A DNA stretch of 5,397 bases from assembly GCA_027459365.1 (NCBI GenBank), contig DAIDIM010000073.1:1-5397 (forward strand), written 5' to 3'. Every line of letters begins with the position of its first letter. Position 1 is the first letter of the stretch. The DNA is from Chlamydiota bacterium (lineage in GTDB: Bacteria; Chlamydiota; Chlamydiia; Chlamydiales; SM23-39). The position numbers were made by a program, and so were the translations under genes. This document shows, one piece after another, positions 1 to 5,397 of this stretch. The notes under the pieces are model-generated. The model was not told the origin of the DNA. It did no database searches and saw only the letters and a program-made list of their open reading frames with translations.

Positions 1-183
1 AAAGGCTCCGAATGGGTCAGCAATTGTTTCTATTGCATCCAAACAGCAGAACAAGGTCTCGACATCTATCGCCGATTTTTCCAAAACAAATTGCCTATCG
101 GGAAAAGTGGTCCGATCTATCCCGACGGATTTTGGCATGATAAAATCGAAGCTGTGAGAGATTTAGATAAGCAAAAGGTGTGA
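1..183 (+). CDS. C-terminal end of an unrecognised protein (5' end outside window)
   Basis: Frame 1 is open from the first base of the window to a TGA at 181-183, giving the last 60 residues of a gene that starts upstream. The fragment is soluble in character. It contains two cysteines three residues apart (NCFYC) and an aromatic, glycine- and proline-rich stretch, GPIYPDGFWHD, and ends in a charged helix-like tail (KIEAVRDLDKQKV). There is no membrane segment and no low complexity, and codon use resembles the genes that follow, so it reads as real coding sequence. I do not recognise the family, and the CxxC-like spacing is not enough to claim metal binding. The peptidase gene starts 73 bases downstream on the same strand, so the two could share a transcript. 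No terminator-like hairpin is seen between them. Confidence 0.7.
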   Translation, partial: KGSEWVSNCFYCIQTAEQGLDIYRRFFQNKLPIGKSGPIYPDGFWHDKIEAVRDLDKQKV

Positions 184-256
184 GAAGGTATGTCCGGAAG
201 AAACAGTCGGGCTGCGCCTCGCTGCTGCCGGTCTCGGTCACGAATTGCCTCGGCCT
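184..256 (+). other. GC-rich leader between the partial gene and the peptidase
   Basis: This 73-base gap is compositionally unlike its surroundings: 43 of the 67 bases at 190-256 are G or C, whereas both flanking genes are AT-leaning. It contains a repeated GCTGC/GCTGCTGCC pattern and GGTC-TC-GGTC, but no strong hairpin that I can draw by hand. No Shine-Dalgarno sequence precedes the ATG at 257. A 24-codon ORF (ATG 190 to TGA 262-264) overlaps the peptidase start; it is arginine-rich with a CC pair. An AGAAGG lies only one base before its ATG, which is too close for a normal ribosome site. No promoter is evident. Confidence 0.4.
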
Positions 257-2260
257 ATGAGTGAAAAAGTGTTAAATGTTGATCCATATCTTTGGCTGGA
301 AGATGGAAAGGAGGTCTCTTCTTGGGTGGAAAAGGAAAATGCTCGTAGTACAGAGATTTTAGAGACATTTCCCGATTTTAGTGCATTGAATAGCCGGTTT
401 TTATCCATCTTAAATAGTGAGGAAAGGCTGCCTTATTATAAAAAAAGGGGAGATTATCACTACGACTATCGCATTGATGAAAAAAATAAACGTGGCCTTT
501 GGGTTCGAATCCAAAAGTTAGACTCTTCTGAATGGGAAGTGGTCCTCGATCTCGACGCATTATCGGAAAAAGAACAGGAGAATTGGGTCTGGAAAGGGTC
601 GATCGATTTGAACGGTCATCACGGCTTACTTCAACTTTCGCGTAATGGAAGCGATGCAATTGTCATTCGAGAGTTTGATTATGAGAGTAAACAATTCATT
701 GATGATGGATTTTATTTACCTGAAGCGAAAACAACGATTTGTTGGAAAGATGAAAATACCGTTTATGTAAGCACAGATTTTGGGCCCAATTCGATGACCT
801 TATCGGGCTATCCGAGATGTGTAAAGGAATGGATGCGCGGGACTCCGATTCATGAGGCAAGGCTGATTTTCGAAGGAGAGACAACAGATGTCATGGCAGG
901 CGCATTTCCCCATTATCATGGGGATGATCGATTTGATATTGCGTATCGATATACCTCTTTTTCCACCTCCATATTCTATTTAAAAAGAGGAGATATGTGG
1001 GTTCCCTTTGATTTCCCTCAAGATGCCCGTTTCACATTTTTCCAAGATCAGATCATCTTGAAACTTCAATCTGATTGGATAAACAAGACGCAATCTTTTC
1101 CTGCAGGAGCAATTCTTGGGATTGATTTGCTCAAATACATGCAAGGCGAATTTGTTTGCTCCGTTCTTTTTAAGCCGACTTCTCGCTCTACAGTAACAAA
1201 TATTTCGAATACAAAAAATTATTTGATAGTGCAAATTTTAGAAAATCTTCAGAATAAAATTCTCCTTTTTAAACGGGATGGGAGTTGGAAATTAGAAATT
1301 TTGCAAATGCCTACTTTTGGCTCCTGTCTTATCTCCTCAAGCGATTATATGTCAGATTGTTATGAATTGATTCACAGCGATTTTTTAACTCCAAAACGTC
1401 TGATTAAAGGCGATTTGACAGATCCTTCAAAAACAGTCAGTCATAGCCTTTCTCACCATTTTCAAAGCGAAGATCTTGAAGTTTCTCAGCATTTCGCTAT
1501 CTCTAAAGATGGAACCCAAATCCCTTATTATCAAGTGAGTCGTAAAGGAATTATCAATGATGGGAGCCATCCAACACTTCTTCATGGATATGGAGGATTT
1601 GGTATCAGTTTAGAACCGGTCTACGACCCAATTGCCGGCTCAGCATGGCTAGAAAAGGGTGGAGTTAGAATTTTGGCAAACATACGCGGTGGTGGTGAAT
1701 TTGGTCCTGCCTGGCATCAAGAGGCAGTGAGGGAAAATCGTCAAAAAGCCTTTGATGATTTTATTGCTGTTGCTGAAGATCTCATCCTTCGAGGCGTTAC
1801 ACACCCGAAACATTTAGGGATTCAGGGCTATTCAAATGGTGGTCTTTTAATGGGTGCGATGCTCACTCAACGTCCCGATTTATGGGGTGCAATCATCTGC
1901 CAACACCCTTTGCTCGACATGAAAAGATATCATAAACTTTTGGCAGGTGCTAGCTGGATAGAGGAGTTTGGGAACCCCGATATTGAAGAAGATTGGGAAT
2001 ATATCAGAAAATACTCCCCATATCAGAACATTCAAAAAGGAATCTCTTATCCAAAAGTATTTTTCATGACAGCAACCTCCGATGATCGGGTCCATCCAGG
2101 TCATGCGCGTAAAATGGCAGCAAAAATGATCGATTTCGGTTGCGAAGTTCTCTTCTATGAAAATCTGGATGGCGGTCATGCGGGTGCATCTGGCAATGGA
2201 GAAATCGCTTACCAAAATGCACTGCAGTACGCCTTTCTCTGGCAAGCCTTGCAAGTATGA
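257..2260 (+). CDS. Prolyl oligopeptidase, serine peptidase family S9A
   Basis: This enzyme is predicted to cut short peptides after proline in the cytoplasm; no signal peptide is seen. Numbered from ATG 257 (667 aa), the N-terminus carries the family's DPYLWLED motif, followed by a region of about residues 60-390 expected to form the beta-propeller lid. The alpha/beta hydrolase domain fills the C-terminal third. Visible active-site elements are HGYGGFG (443-449, with the oxyanion tyrosine Y445), ANIRGGGEFG (474-483), the nucleophile S526 in GYSNGG, W567, D609 and R611 in DDRV, and H641 in GGHAG. The S526-W567 spacing equals that of pig prolyl oligopeptidase S554-W595, which supports proline specificity. 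An upstream TTG (245) would add four residues, but ATG 257 is preferred because the family's N-terminus lies close to DPY.WLED. Neither start has a Shine-Dalgarno sequence. Length is typical of the bacterial subfamily and no key residue is missing. Confidence 0.95.
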   Translation: MSEKVLNVDPYLWLEDGKEVSSWVEKENARSTEILETFPDFSALNSRFLSILNSEERLPYYKKRGDYHYDYRIDEKNKRGLWVRIQKLDSSEWEVVLDLDALSEKEQENWVWKGSIDLNGHHGLLQLSRNGSDAIVIREFDYESKQFIDDGFYLPEAKTTICWKDENTVYVSTDFGPNSMTLSGYPRCVKEWMRGTPIHEARLIFEGETTDVMAGAFPHYHGDDRFDIAYRYTSFSTSIFYLKRGDMWVPFDFPQDARFTFFQDQIILKLQSDWINKTQSFPAGAILGIDLLKYMQGEFVCSVLFKPTSRSTVTNISNTKNYLIVQILENLQNKILLFKRDGSWKLEILQMPTFGSCLISSSDYMSDCYELIHSDFLTPKRLIKGDLTDPSKTVSHSLSHHFQSEDLEVSQHFAISKDGTQIPYYQVSRKGIINDGSHPTLLHGYGGFGISLEPVYDPIAGSAWLEKGGVRILANIRGGGEFGPAWHQEAVRENRQKAFDDFIAVAEDLILRGVTHPKHLGIQGYSNGGLLMGAMLTQRPDLWGAIICQHPLLDMKRYHKLLAGASWIEEFGNPDIEEDWEYIRKYSPYQNIQKGISYPKVFFMTATSDDRVHPGHARKMAAKMIDFGCEVLFYENLDGGHAGASGNGEIAYQNALQYAFLWQALQV

Positions 2261-2264
2261 GTTT

Positions 2265-3467
2265 TTAAAAGCCGTATGAAATGTTATATTGCGTGTAGTG
2301 AGTGCGGCATTTTTGGAATTGCCCCTCTAGAGAGTAGCCATGATGATATTCGATATAAAAACGGAATTTTCGGCCGATGCCTTGAAGTTTGCTAAATTCG
2401 TAACCAATACGGTACGTGCCGTCGAAGTTCCAATCCAATTCTTGATAGTTTCGCCAGTGTAAACCAATATAGACAGTTCCGTAGAGTTTTTGTCGGGGAT
2501 ATTTGGTTCCAAGGAAACGGATCTCTGTTCCATACTCAATGTACAAAGGTTTCCATGGGAATGATTCATCGCTGTGAACGATCGCGCCCGGAAATCCATA
2601 GATTCGTATCGCTTCACTTGCTTGATAGGATGCTGCAAAATCAATTGCTTCAATGCTCGGATTGACTCTTCTTTTAGGGAATTTTGCCCCTTTTGCAACA
2701 TACCAGGGATGATTGTACAGGAATTCATCTCCCAGATGGCTCGAGATATGATACCCGCGTAAACGATAGGACCATTTATCGCGCGCGTAGGTTATAGGAA
2801 CACCGCAATAAAAGTCAGTATTGACAAGCGCTGTTCCACTTTCCCTTTTGTGACTTGGGTCCATATTGAACACAGACCAAATTCCTGCCTCAATTCCAAT
2901 CTGCAAATCACCATGCCAAAGAACGTCAAGCCAACGATAGATTGCAAAATCATCACCAAGAGAAATATCCACCGCCTTGTTTCCGCAAATCCGATCTCCG
3001 CTTCTCCATCCTAAAGTGTAAGAGATTTGGCGTGGCGCTGCAATCAGAGGAGCAAATAATTCGGTCATCTGTGGAAACCAAATTCCGCTAATTTGTGGAC
3101 GACACACATATTGTTCACGCCATAGGGCGCTTTCTATCGGAACTCCATCCAATTGATAAACGCAAGTGACGCCTGGAATATCTCTTACAAAAGAGACAAT
3201 ACTTCGGCTAAGGAGTTCATTGCATGGCAAATTAGCAAGCCATACCTCTTTATCATGAACCAAGACAACCACTTGATATTCTGCATAATGCATATCGACA
3301 AGTGCTTGAATATATCCTTCAAAATACTGATCAGTGGATGCAGAAATTTCTGGTGGAATGCTATCTGAACGCGTCAAAACAACGGCAATTTCATTTTCTG
3401 TGGTATCGCTGAAAATTGGAAACGACAATAGACAACTAACAAGCAATGCAGCACAGCGAATAGGCAT
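2265..3467 (-). CDS. Exported DUF1207-type outer-membrane protein with BON-like N-terminal domain
   Basis: The 400-residue protein begins with a signal peptide: MPIRC, a hydrophobic core to about residue 19, and likely cleavage near 20-21. Residues about 42-103 (YFEGYIQALV...VVVLVHDKEVWL...SFVRDIPGVTCV) resemble a BON domain, a small periplasmic or membrane-associated fold. From about 125 onward it matches what I know of DUF1207: F.PLIAAPRQ (138-147), a VNTDFYCGVPITY strand, the hallmark SSHLGDEFL (242-250), then alternating aromatic strands (IYGFPG, YIEYGTE, YIGLHW, YRIGYEF, FYIEYHHG). The chain ends in phenylalanine, as outer-membrane beta-barrels often do. The function of DUF1207 is unknown; a barrel in the outer membrane is inferred. 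ATG 3467 is supported by an AAGAGGG ribosome site. The gene is convergent with the peptidase, with only 4 bases between their stop codons, and lies downstream of the MFS gene on the same strand. Confidence 0.85.
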   Translation of the reverse strand: MPIRCAALLVSCLLSFPIFSDTTENEIAVVLTRSDSIPPEISASTDQYFEGYIQALVDMHYAEYQVVVLVHDKEVWLANLPCNELLSRSIVSFVRDIPGVTCVYQLDGVPIESALWREQYVCRPQISGIWFPQMTELFAPLIAAPRQISYTLGWRSGDRICGNKAVDISLGDDFAIYRWLDVLWHGDLQIGIEAGIWSVFNMDPSHKRESGTALVNTDFYCGVPITYARDKWSYRLRGYHISSHLGDEFLYNHPWYVAKGAKFPKRRVNPSIEAIDFAASYQASEAIRIYGFPGAIVHSDESFPWKPLYIEYGTEIRFLGTKYPRQKLYGTVYIGLHWRNYQELDWNFDGTYRIGYEFSKLQGIGRKFRFYIEYHHGYSLEGQFQKCRTHYTQYNISYGF

Positions 3468-3472
3468 TCAGA

Positions 3473-3479
3473 CCCTCTT
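3473..3479 (-). promoter_or_regulatory. Ribosome binding site of the DUF1207 gene
   Basis: On the minus strand AAGAGGG lies 5 bases before ATG 3467. It is the clearest Shine-Dalgarno sequence in the window and fixes the start of the exported protein. The palindromic element ends only 3 bases upstream of it (3483), so the site's accessibility could depend on folding of that element in the mRNA. Confidence 0.7.
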
Positions 3480-3482
3480 AGC

Positions 3483-3641
3483 ACATAGTTAAGAAAGTTA
3501 TCGGCGTTATTTCGGCGTCAAAGCGCCTAATTTCGTGATCGTAAATGGCCTTGTATTGATTGAATACTAAGCCATTTACGATCGTCGAAATTCGGCAGCT
3601 TTCACGCTAGAAAATCATTGCAAAAACTATCTTAACTATGT
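3483..3641. repeat. 159-bp near-palindromic, MITE-like inverted-repeat element
   Basis: The two halves are imperfect reverse complements over their whole length. The ends are a perfect 12-bp inverted repeat, ACATAGTTAAGA (3483-3494) against 3630-3641. Further paired blocks are 3515-3518/3604-3607, 3520-3524/3598-3602, 3525-3527/3594-3596, AATTTCG (3529-3535)/3586-3592 and a perfect 13-bp stem, GATCGTAAATGGC (3537-3549)/3571-3583. GTATT/AATAC (3553-3557/3563-3567) closes a 5-base loop. By hand count about 62 of the 75 left-arm bases match. A TA dinucleotide lies symmetrically near each end (3486-3487 and 3637-3638), as could be expected for an IS630/Tc1-type miniature element. Because the end sequence is itself symmetric, a target duplication cannot be proven. 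No ORF lies inside. Alternatives are a structured mRNA leader or a two-way terminator, although no T-tract follows the stem. Confidence 0.75.
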
Positions 3642-3660
3642 ACTTGGATCTATATCTGCC

Positions 3661-4869
3661 CTATGATTTATTCACAACCAATAATCTCTTTCTTAAAAGG
3701 GTTGCGCCACTATAAAAACAGAGAAGCCCACCTGTTAGCAATACCCCAATCGGACCAAAAAGGGAGGTTAAAGAGCCGCCCAAGGGTGGCGCAATTCCCC
3801 CTCTAACACCTGCAAGAACAACTCCAACGCCAGTGTAACGCGAGCTCTCCTCTTTTCCTGCAAATGTAGGACCCGACAAACTCCAAACAAGATGGCTCCC
3901 CCCTTGACCAACCCCATACCAAAAATAGGCCAAATAGAGCCATACGGCGCCAAGAGTTGACAAACTTAATATGAGTGGAAAAACACCAAATGCGAGAAAG
4001 ACCAAACTTGCAACTCGAGTAATGTGAAAGCGTTCCATTGCTCTTGACCATAGCGGCGAAGAGACTGCAAATCCAAGCCCTTTTGCAATTGAAATTGCTG
4101 CAGCAATTTCCAGATAGGAAATCTTTAAACTATCGACAATAAATAAAATCAAAGCAGGCTGGATGAGCATAATCCCAAACCCACAAATCATAAATCCCCA
4201 CTGAAAACGGCCAAAATCGGGCCTTTCTCGAATGAGTCGATAACTATCTCTCCATGGGCGAATCAACAATTCTTTAAGAGGAACCCTCTCTTCAATCCTA
4301 CTTTCTGCTGTAATAGGAATCCTTTTATAGATAAAAACGACACCAAGCCCGATCAGAGAGGAAGCGCAGAATAACCACTTGCACAATTCTGGATGACCAT
4401 CGAGAACAACGCCCATACCGATGGCGAGGATTATCCCCTCACAATAACCAAGAGCCGAACTCCAAGAGTAGAGCCTAGATCTCTTCTTTTCCCCCAAATT
4501 TCTCCGTATAATTTCCAACCAAGCAGGAGCCGATGCACGATAGAAGAACATGTAATTTACCGCAGCAACAATCAGAAACCAAACCGAGTCAAACCATGGA
4601 ACTAAAAGAAACGGAACGCGCATCCAAATGCTTGCCCAAATGACATTGGACTTCAACTTATGGCTACGGCCCTTCAGTCCTGCGCTCCAGTAAAACGACA
4701 ACACAGTCACAACCGGCTTGAGCATGGTCAATAATGCAATTTGAAAAGTTGTAGCCCCCCATCCCTTGTAAAGGATGACTGACAATAGGCTATAGAGAGT
4801 GAAAAGAGGTTCGCTTAATATATTTGACCATACCAAGGCGCGCCGCATATTTTGTTTTTGAATGGACAT
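3661..4869 (-). CDS. Major facilitator superfamily (MFS) transporter, substrate unknown
   Basis: The 402-residue inner-membrane protein has about twelve hydrophobic helices, at roughly 18-35, 42-62, 75-91, 94-111, 137-156, 163-182, 223-244, 251-270, 285-303, 306-322, 346-364 and 370-391. A long, charged cytoplasmic loop (183-222) sits between helices 6 and 7, the standard 6+6 layout. The loop between helices 2 and 3 (GLKGRSHKLKS) is a degenerate form of the MFS motif A. Helix 11 contains GVRGGIAPPLGG (354-365), a motif familiar from a group of poorly characterised bacterial MFS proteins. No residue lets me name the substrate. ATG 4869 is preferred over the TTG at 4875, which adds only two residues; ATG 4848 is a less likely alternative. 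The ribosome site is weak. The gene is divergent from the tRNA and tandem with the DUF1207 gene, from which the palindromic element separates it. Confidence 0.88.
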   Translation of the reverse strand: MSIQKQNMRRALVWSNILSEPLFTLYSLLSVILYKGWGATTFQIALLTMLKPVVTVLSFYWSAGLKGRSHKLKSNVIWASIWMRVPFLLVPWFDSVWFLIVAAVNYMFFYRASAPAWLEIIRRNLGEKKRSRLYSWSSALGYCEGIILAIGMGVVLDGHPELCKWLFCASSLIGLGVVFIYKRIPITAESRIEERVPLKELLIRPWRDSYRLIRERPDFGRFQWGFMICGFGIMLIQPALILFIVDSLKISYLEIAAAISIAKGLGFAVSSPLWSRAMERFHITRVASLVFLAFGVFPLILSLSTLGAVWLYLAYFWYGVGQGGSHLVWSLSGPTFAGKEESSRYTGVGVVLAGVRGGIAPPLGGSLTSLFGPIGVLLTGGLLCFYSGATLLRKRLLVVNKS

Positions 4870-4908
4870 TTTCAAAAAATTCTTAGTAACATTGTTAAGG
4901 CTGCAGCT

Positions 4909-4914
4909 ATTATA
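4909..4914 (-). promoter_or_regulatory. Possible -10 box for the MFS gene
   Basis: A perfect TATAAT lies on the minus strand 40 bases before ATG 4869. The hexamer at 17-base spacing (4932-4937, AAGGAA) is a poor -35 box, so the call rests on the -10 match and the position only. The implied leader contains an 8-base palindrome, GCTGCAGC (4900-4907). Confidence 0.35.
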
Positions 4915-4935
4915 CTCGAAATCGGTTTATTTTCC

Positions 4936-4964
4936 TTGCCAACTCAAACACTTTTCGTTAAATT
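4936..4964 (+). promoter_or_regulatory. Probable sigma-70-type promoter of the tRNA gene
   Basis: TTGCCA (4936-4941, five of six matches to TTGACA), a 17-base spacer and TAAATT (4959-4964, four of six matches to TATAAT) lie directly before the tRNA. Transcription would start near 4971, leaving a 5' leader of about 8 bases for RNase P to remove. The proposed divergent -10 box of the MFS gene lies about 20 bases away. Confidence 0.5.
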
Positions 4965-4978
4965 CTAATGTTTATTAA

Positions 4979-5051
4979 GGGGCAATAGCTCAGTGGTTAG
5001 AGCAGCGGACTCATAACCCGTCGGTCGGTGGTTCAAACCCACCTTGCCCCA
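4979..5051 (+). tRNA. tRNA with anticodon CAT (Ile2 lysidine type favoured; elongator Met possible)
   Basis: The 73-base gene folds as a complete cloverleaf. It has a perfect acceptor stem GGGGCAA/TTGCCCC, D-stem GCTC/GAGC with loop AGTGGTTA, anticodon loop CTCATAA with CAT at 5012-5014, variable loop CGGTC, T-stem GGTGG/CCACC with loop TTCAAAC, and discriminator A. CCA is not encoded. G1-C72 is paired, so this is not the initiator. The D-arm and anticodon arm (GCTCAGTGGTTAGAGCAG then GACTCATAA) and the G27-T43 wobble closely follow E. coli tRNA-Ile2, whose C34 is changed to lysidine by TilS to read AUA; E. coli elongator Met differs there. Software that reads only the anticodon would label it Met. 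One oddity is that A31 faces C39, leaving a mismatch at the loop end of the anticodon stem where A-T is usual. Confidence 0.93.
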
Positions 5052-5138
5052 AAATTGCCTAAAAATATCTTTAGTCCACTCAAACCTCAATTTTGGGGCA
5101 AGAGAAACACCCCTGCGGGTGTTTCGTGTGGGTTTGAA
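5032..5138. repeat. Inverted copy of the tRNA 3' end, split by a hairpin
   Basis: The last 20 bases of the tRNA plus 6 bases of flank (5032-5057) recur downstream as a reverse complement in two exact blocks. CTTGCCCCAAAATTG (5043-5057) matches 5088-5102 over 15 bp, and TTCAAACCCAC (5032-5042) matches 5128-5138 over 11 bp. The blocks are contiguous in the tRNA but separated in the copy by 25 bases (5103-5127) that are almost entirely a perfect hairpin. The spacer 5058-5087 holds a small stem, CTAAA/TTTAG (5059-5063/5070-5074). Integration at tRNA genes normally leaves direct repeats, so an inverted copy is not a simple attachment-site scar. Confidence 0.8.
5104..5125. terminator. Perfect 9-bp hairpin; possible tRNA terminator
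   Basis: GAAACACCC (5104-5112) pairs perfectly with GGGTGTTTC (5117-5125) around the loop CTGC. It lies 53 bases after the tRNA and would stop + strand transcripts if it is a terminator. No U-tract follows (GTGTGGG), so the intrinsic-terminator reading is weak. It is also exactly what interrupts the inverted tRNA copy, so a small inserted palindrome is an equally good reading. Confidence 0.35.
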
Positions 5139-5143
5139 GTGAA

Positions 5144-5174
5144 GTGCGATGTTTTTCGCATCGAAAAACCGCAC
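5144..5174. repeat. Hairpin with 13-bp stem
   Basis: GTGCG (5144-5148) pairs with CGCAC (5170-5174), and GTTTTTCG (5151-5158) with CGAAAAAC (5162-5169). The loop is CAT (5159-5161), and AT (5149-5150) is bulged on the left. It is the second of three consecutive hairpins after the tRNA. Its function is unknown, and no coding frame is convincing here. Confidence 0.5.
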
Positions 5175-5182
5175 GAACCGGC

Positions 5183-5219
5183 TTTCAGTGACGGGACGAG
5201 CTTGCTCGCCCGCCTGAAA
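5183..5219. repeat. GC-rich hairpin with 14-bp interrupted stem
   Basis: The stem is built from three blocks: TTTCAG/CTGAAA (5183-5188/5214-5219), CGGG/CCCG (5192-5195/5209-5212) and CGAG/CTCG (5197-5200/5205-5208). The loop is CTTG. TGA faces C between the first two blocks, and a single A (5196) is bulged. It is followed by AAAAAG rather than a T-tract, so it is not an ordinary + strand terminator. A structured RNA or a REP-like repeat are the alternatives. Confidence 0.5.
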
Positions 5220-5397
5220 AAAGTCCAGTTTGCCAAACATCTATCTCATTAAAAACAAGAGAGATATGATAAAGAAGATGACTACACCGACTGTCTACTC
5301 CAGCAGGGCTCTGTATAATAATCATTAAACTACGAAAATCGGCAACTGGAGACAATCATCGTAACGTTCTCCAAATGAGATTATGAGATGCAAGAGT
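5220..5397. other. Right-end stretch with no supportable gene
   Basis: These 178 bases, together with the repeats before them, form a gene-free stretch of nearly 350 bases after the tRNA. The stretch is AT-rich. It holds a weak inverted repeat, TATCTC/GAGATA (5242-5247/5261-5266), and an isolated TATAAT (5314-5319) without a good -35 box. It also holds a 20-codon ORF (5266-5328) that nothing supports. On the minus strand a 23-codon open stretch from the edge ends in TAA at 5325-5327; it could be the tail of a gene beyond the window, but it is too short to judge. Confidence 0.4.

Noticed and set aside
1880..2254. A 124-codon minus-strand ORF inside the peptidase gene
   Set aside because: It is antisense to the catalytic domain, whose motifs are intact in the + frame, so it is a shadow ORF.
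2327..2728. A 133-codon minus-strand ORF inside the DUF1207 gene
   Set aside because: It lies in another frame of the same strand as a well-supported gene, and has no signal peptide, domain or ribosome site.
3483..3641. Simple intrinsic terminator of the MFS gene
   Set aside because: The pairing extends across 159 bases with AT-rich outer arms and is not followed by a T-tract on the minus strand. Termination may still occur but does not explain the structure.
5032..5138. Classic integration site with a direct att repeat of the tRNA 3' end
   Set aside because: The copy is inverted, not direct, and no integrase or island gene is present in the window.
4965..5240. A 91-codon minus-strand ORF covering the tRNA in antisense
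   Set aside because: It runs through the complement of the tRNA and the hairpin cluster, giving the GYESAALT-type peptide well known from spurious antisense-tRNA ORFs. It has no family resemblance.
5028..5252. A 74-codon plus-strand ORF beginning inside the tRNA
   Set aside because: Its sequence is made of the tRNA 3' end and the hairpins, it has no usable ribosome site, and its peptide resembles nothing known to me.
5291..5319. TATAAT at 5314-5319 as a promoter for a gene to the right
   Set aside because: The hexamer at the right spacing (CTGTCT) is not a -35 box and no gene start is visible before the window ends.
5266..5328. A 20-codon ORF after a purine-rich stretch
   Set aside because: It is too short, has only a weak ribosome site, and no recognisable content or promoter supports it.

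Overview
The window looks like chromosome from an AT-leaning Gram-negative bacterium. The outer-membrane DUF1207-type protein, the codon usage and the gene mix fit an environmental (amoeba-associated) member of the Chlamydiae. That assignment is inferred from family knowledge and is not proven by the window.

Layout, left to right: (1) the 3' end of an unrecognised + strand gene (1-183); (2) a short GC-rich leader; (3) a complete cytoplasmic prolyl oligopeptidase of peptidase family S9A (257-2260, +); (4) converging on it with a 4-base gap, a 400-residue exported DUF1207-type outer-membrane protein (2265-3467, -); (5) a 159-bp near-palindromic, MITE-like element (3483-3641) that fills most of the gap to the next gene; (6) a 12-helix major facilitator superfamily (MFS) transporter (3661-4869, -); (7) a divergent intergenic region with promoter-like sequences; (8) a tRNA gene with anticodon CAT (4979-5051, +), more like tRNA-Ile2 (lysidine type) than elongator Met; (9) a gene-free right end (5052-5397). 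This end begins with an inverted copy of the tRNA 3' end, split by a small perfect hairpin, and continues with two more hairpins.

The MFS and DUF1207 genes lie in tandem on the minus strand. Read-through transcription would carry the whole palindrome as the DUF1207 leader, ending 3 bases before its ribosome binding site. The genes do not form a recognisable pathway: peptide breakdown, an outer-membrane protein, a solute transporter and a tRNA. The unusual content is in the non-coding DNA: the palindrome at 3483-3641 and the tRNA-derived inverted repeat with hairpin cluster at 5032-5219. I see no defence system, CRISPR array, transposase or integrase gene.
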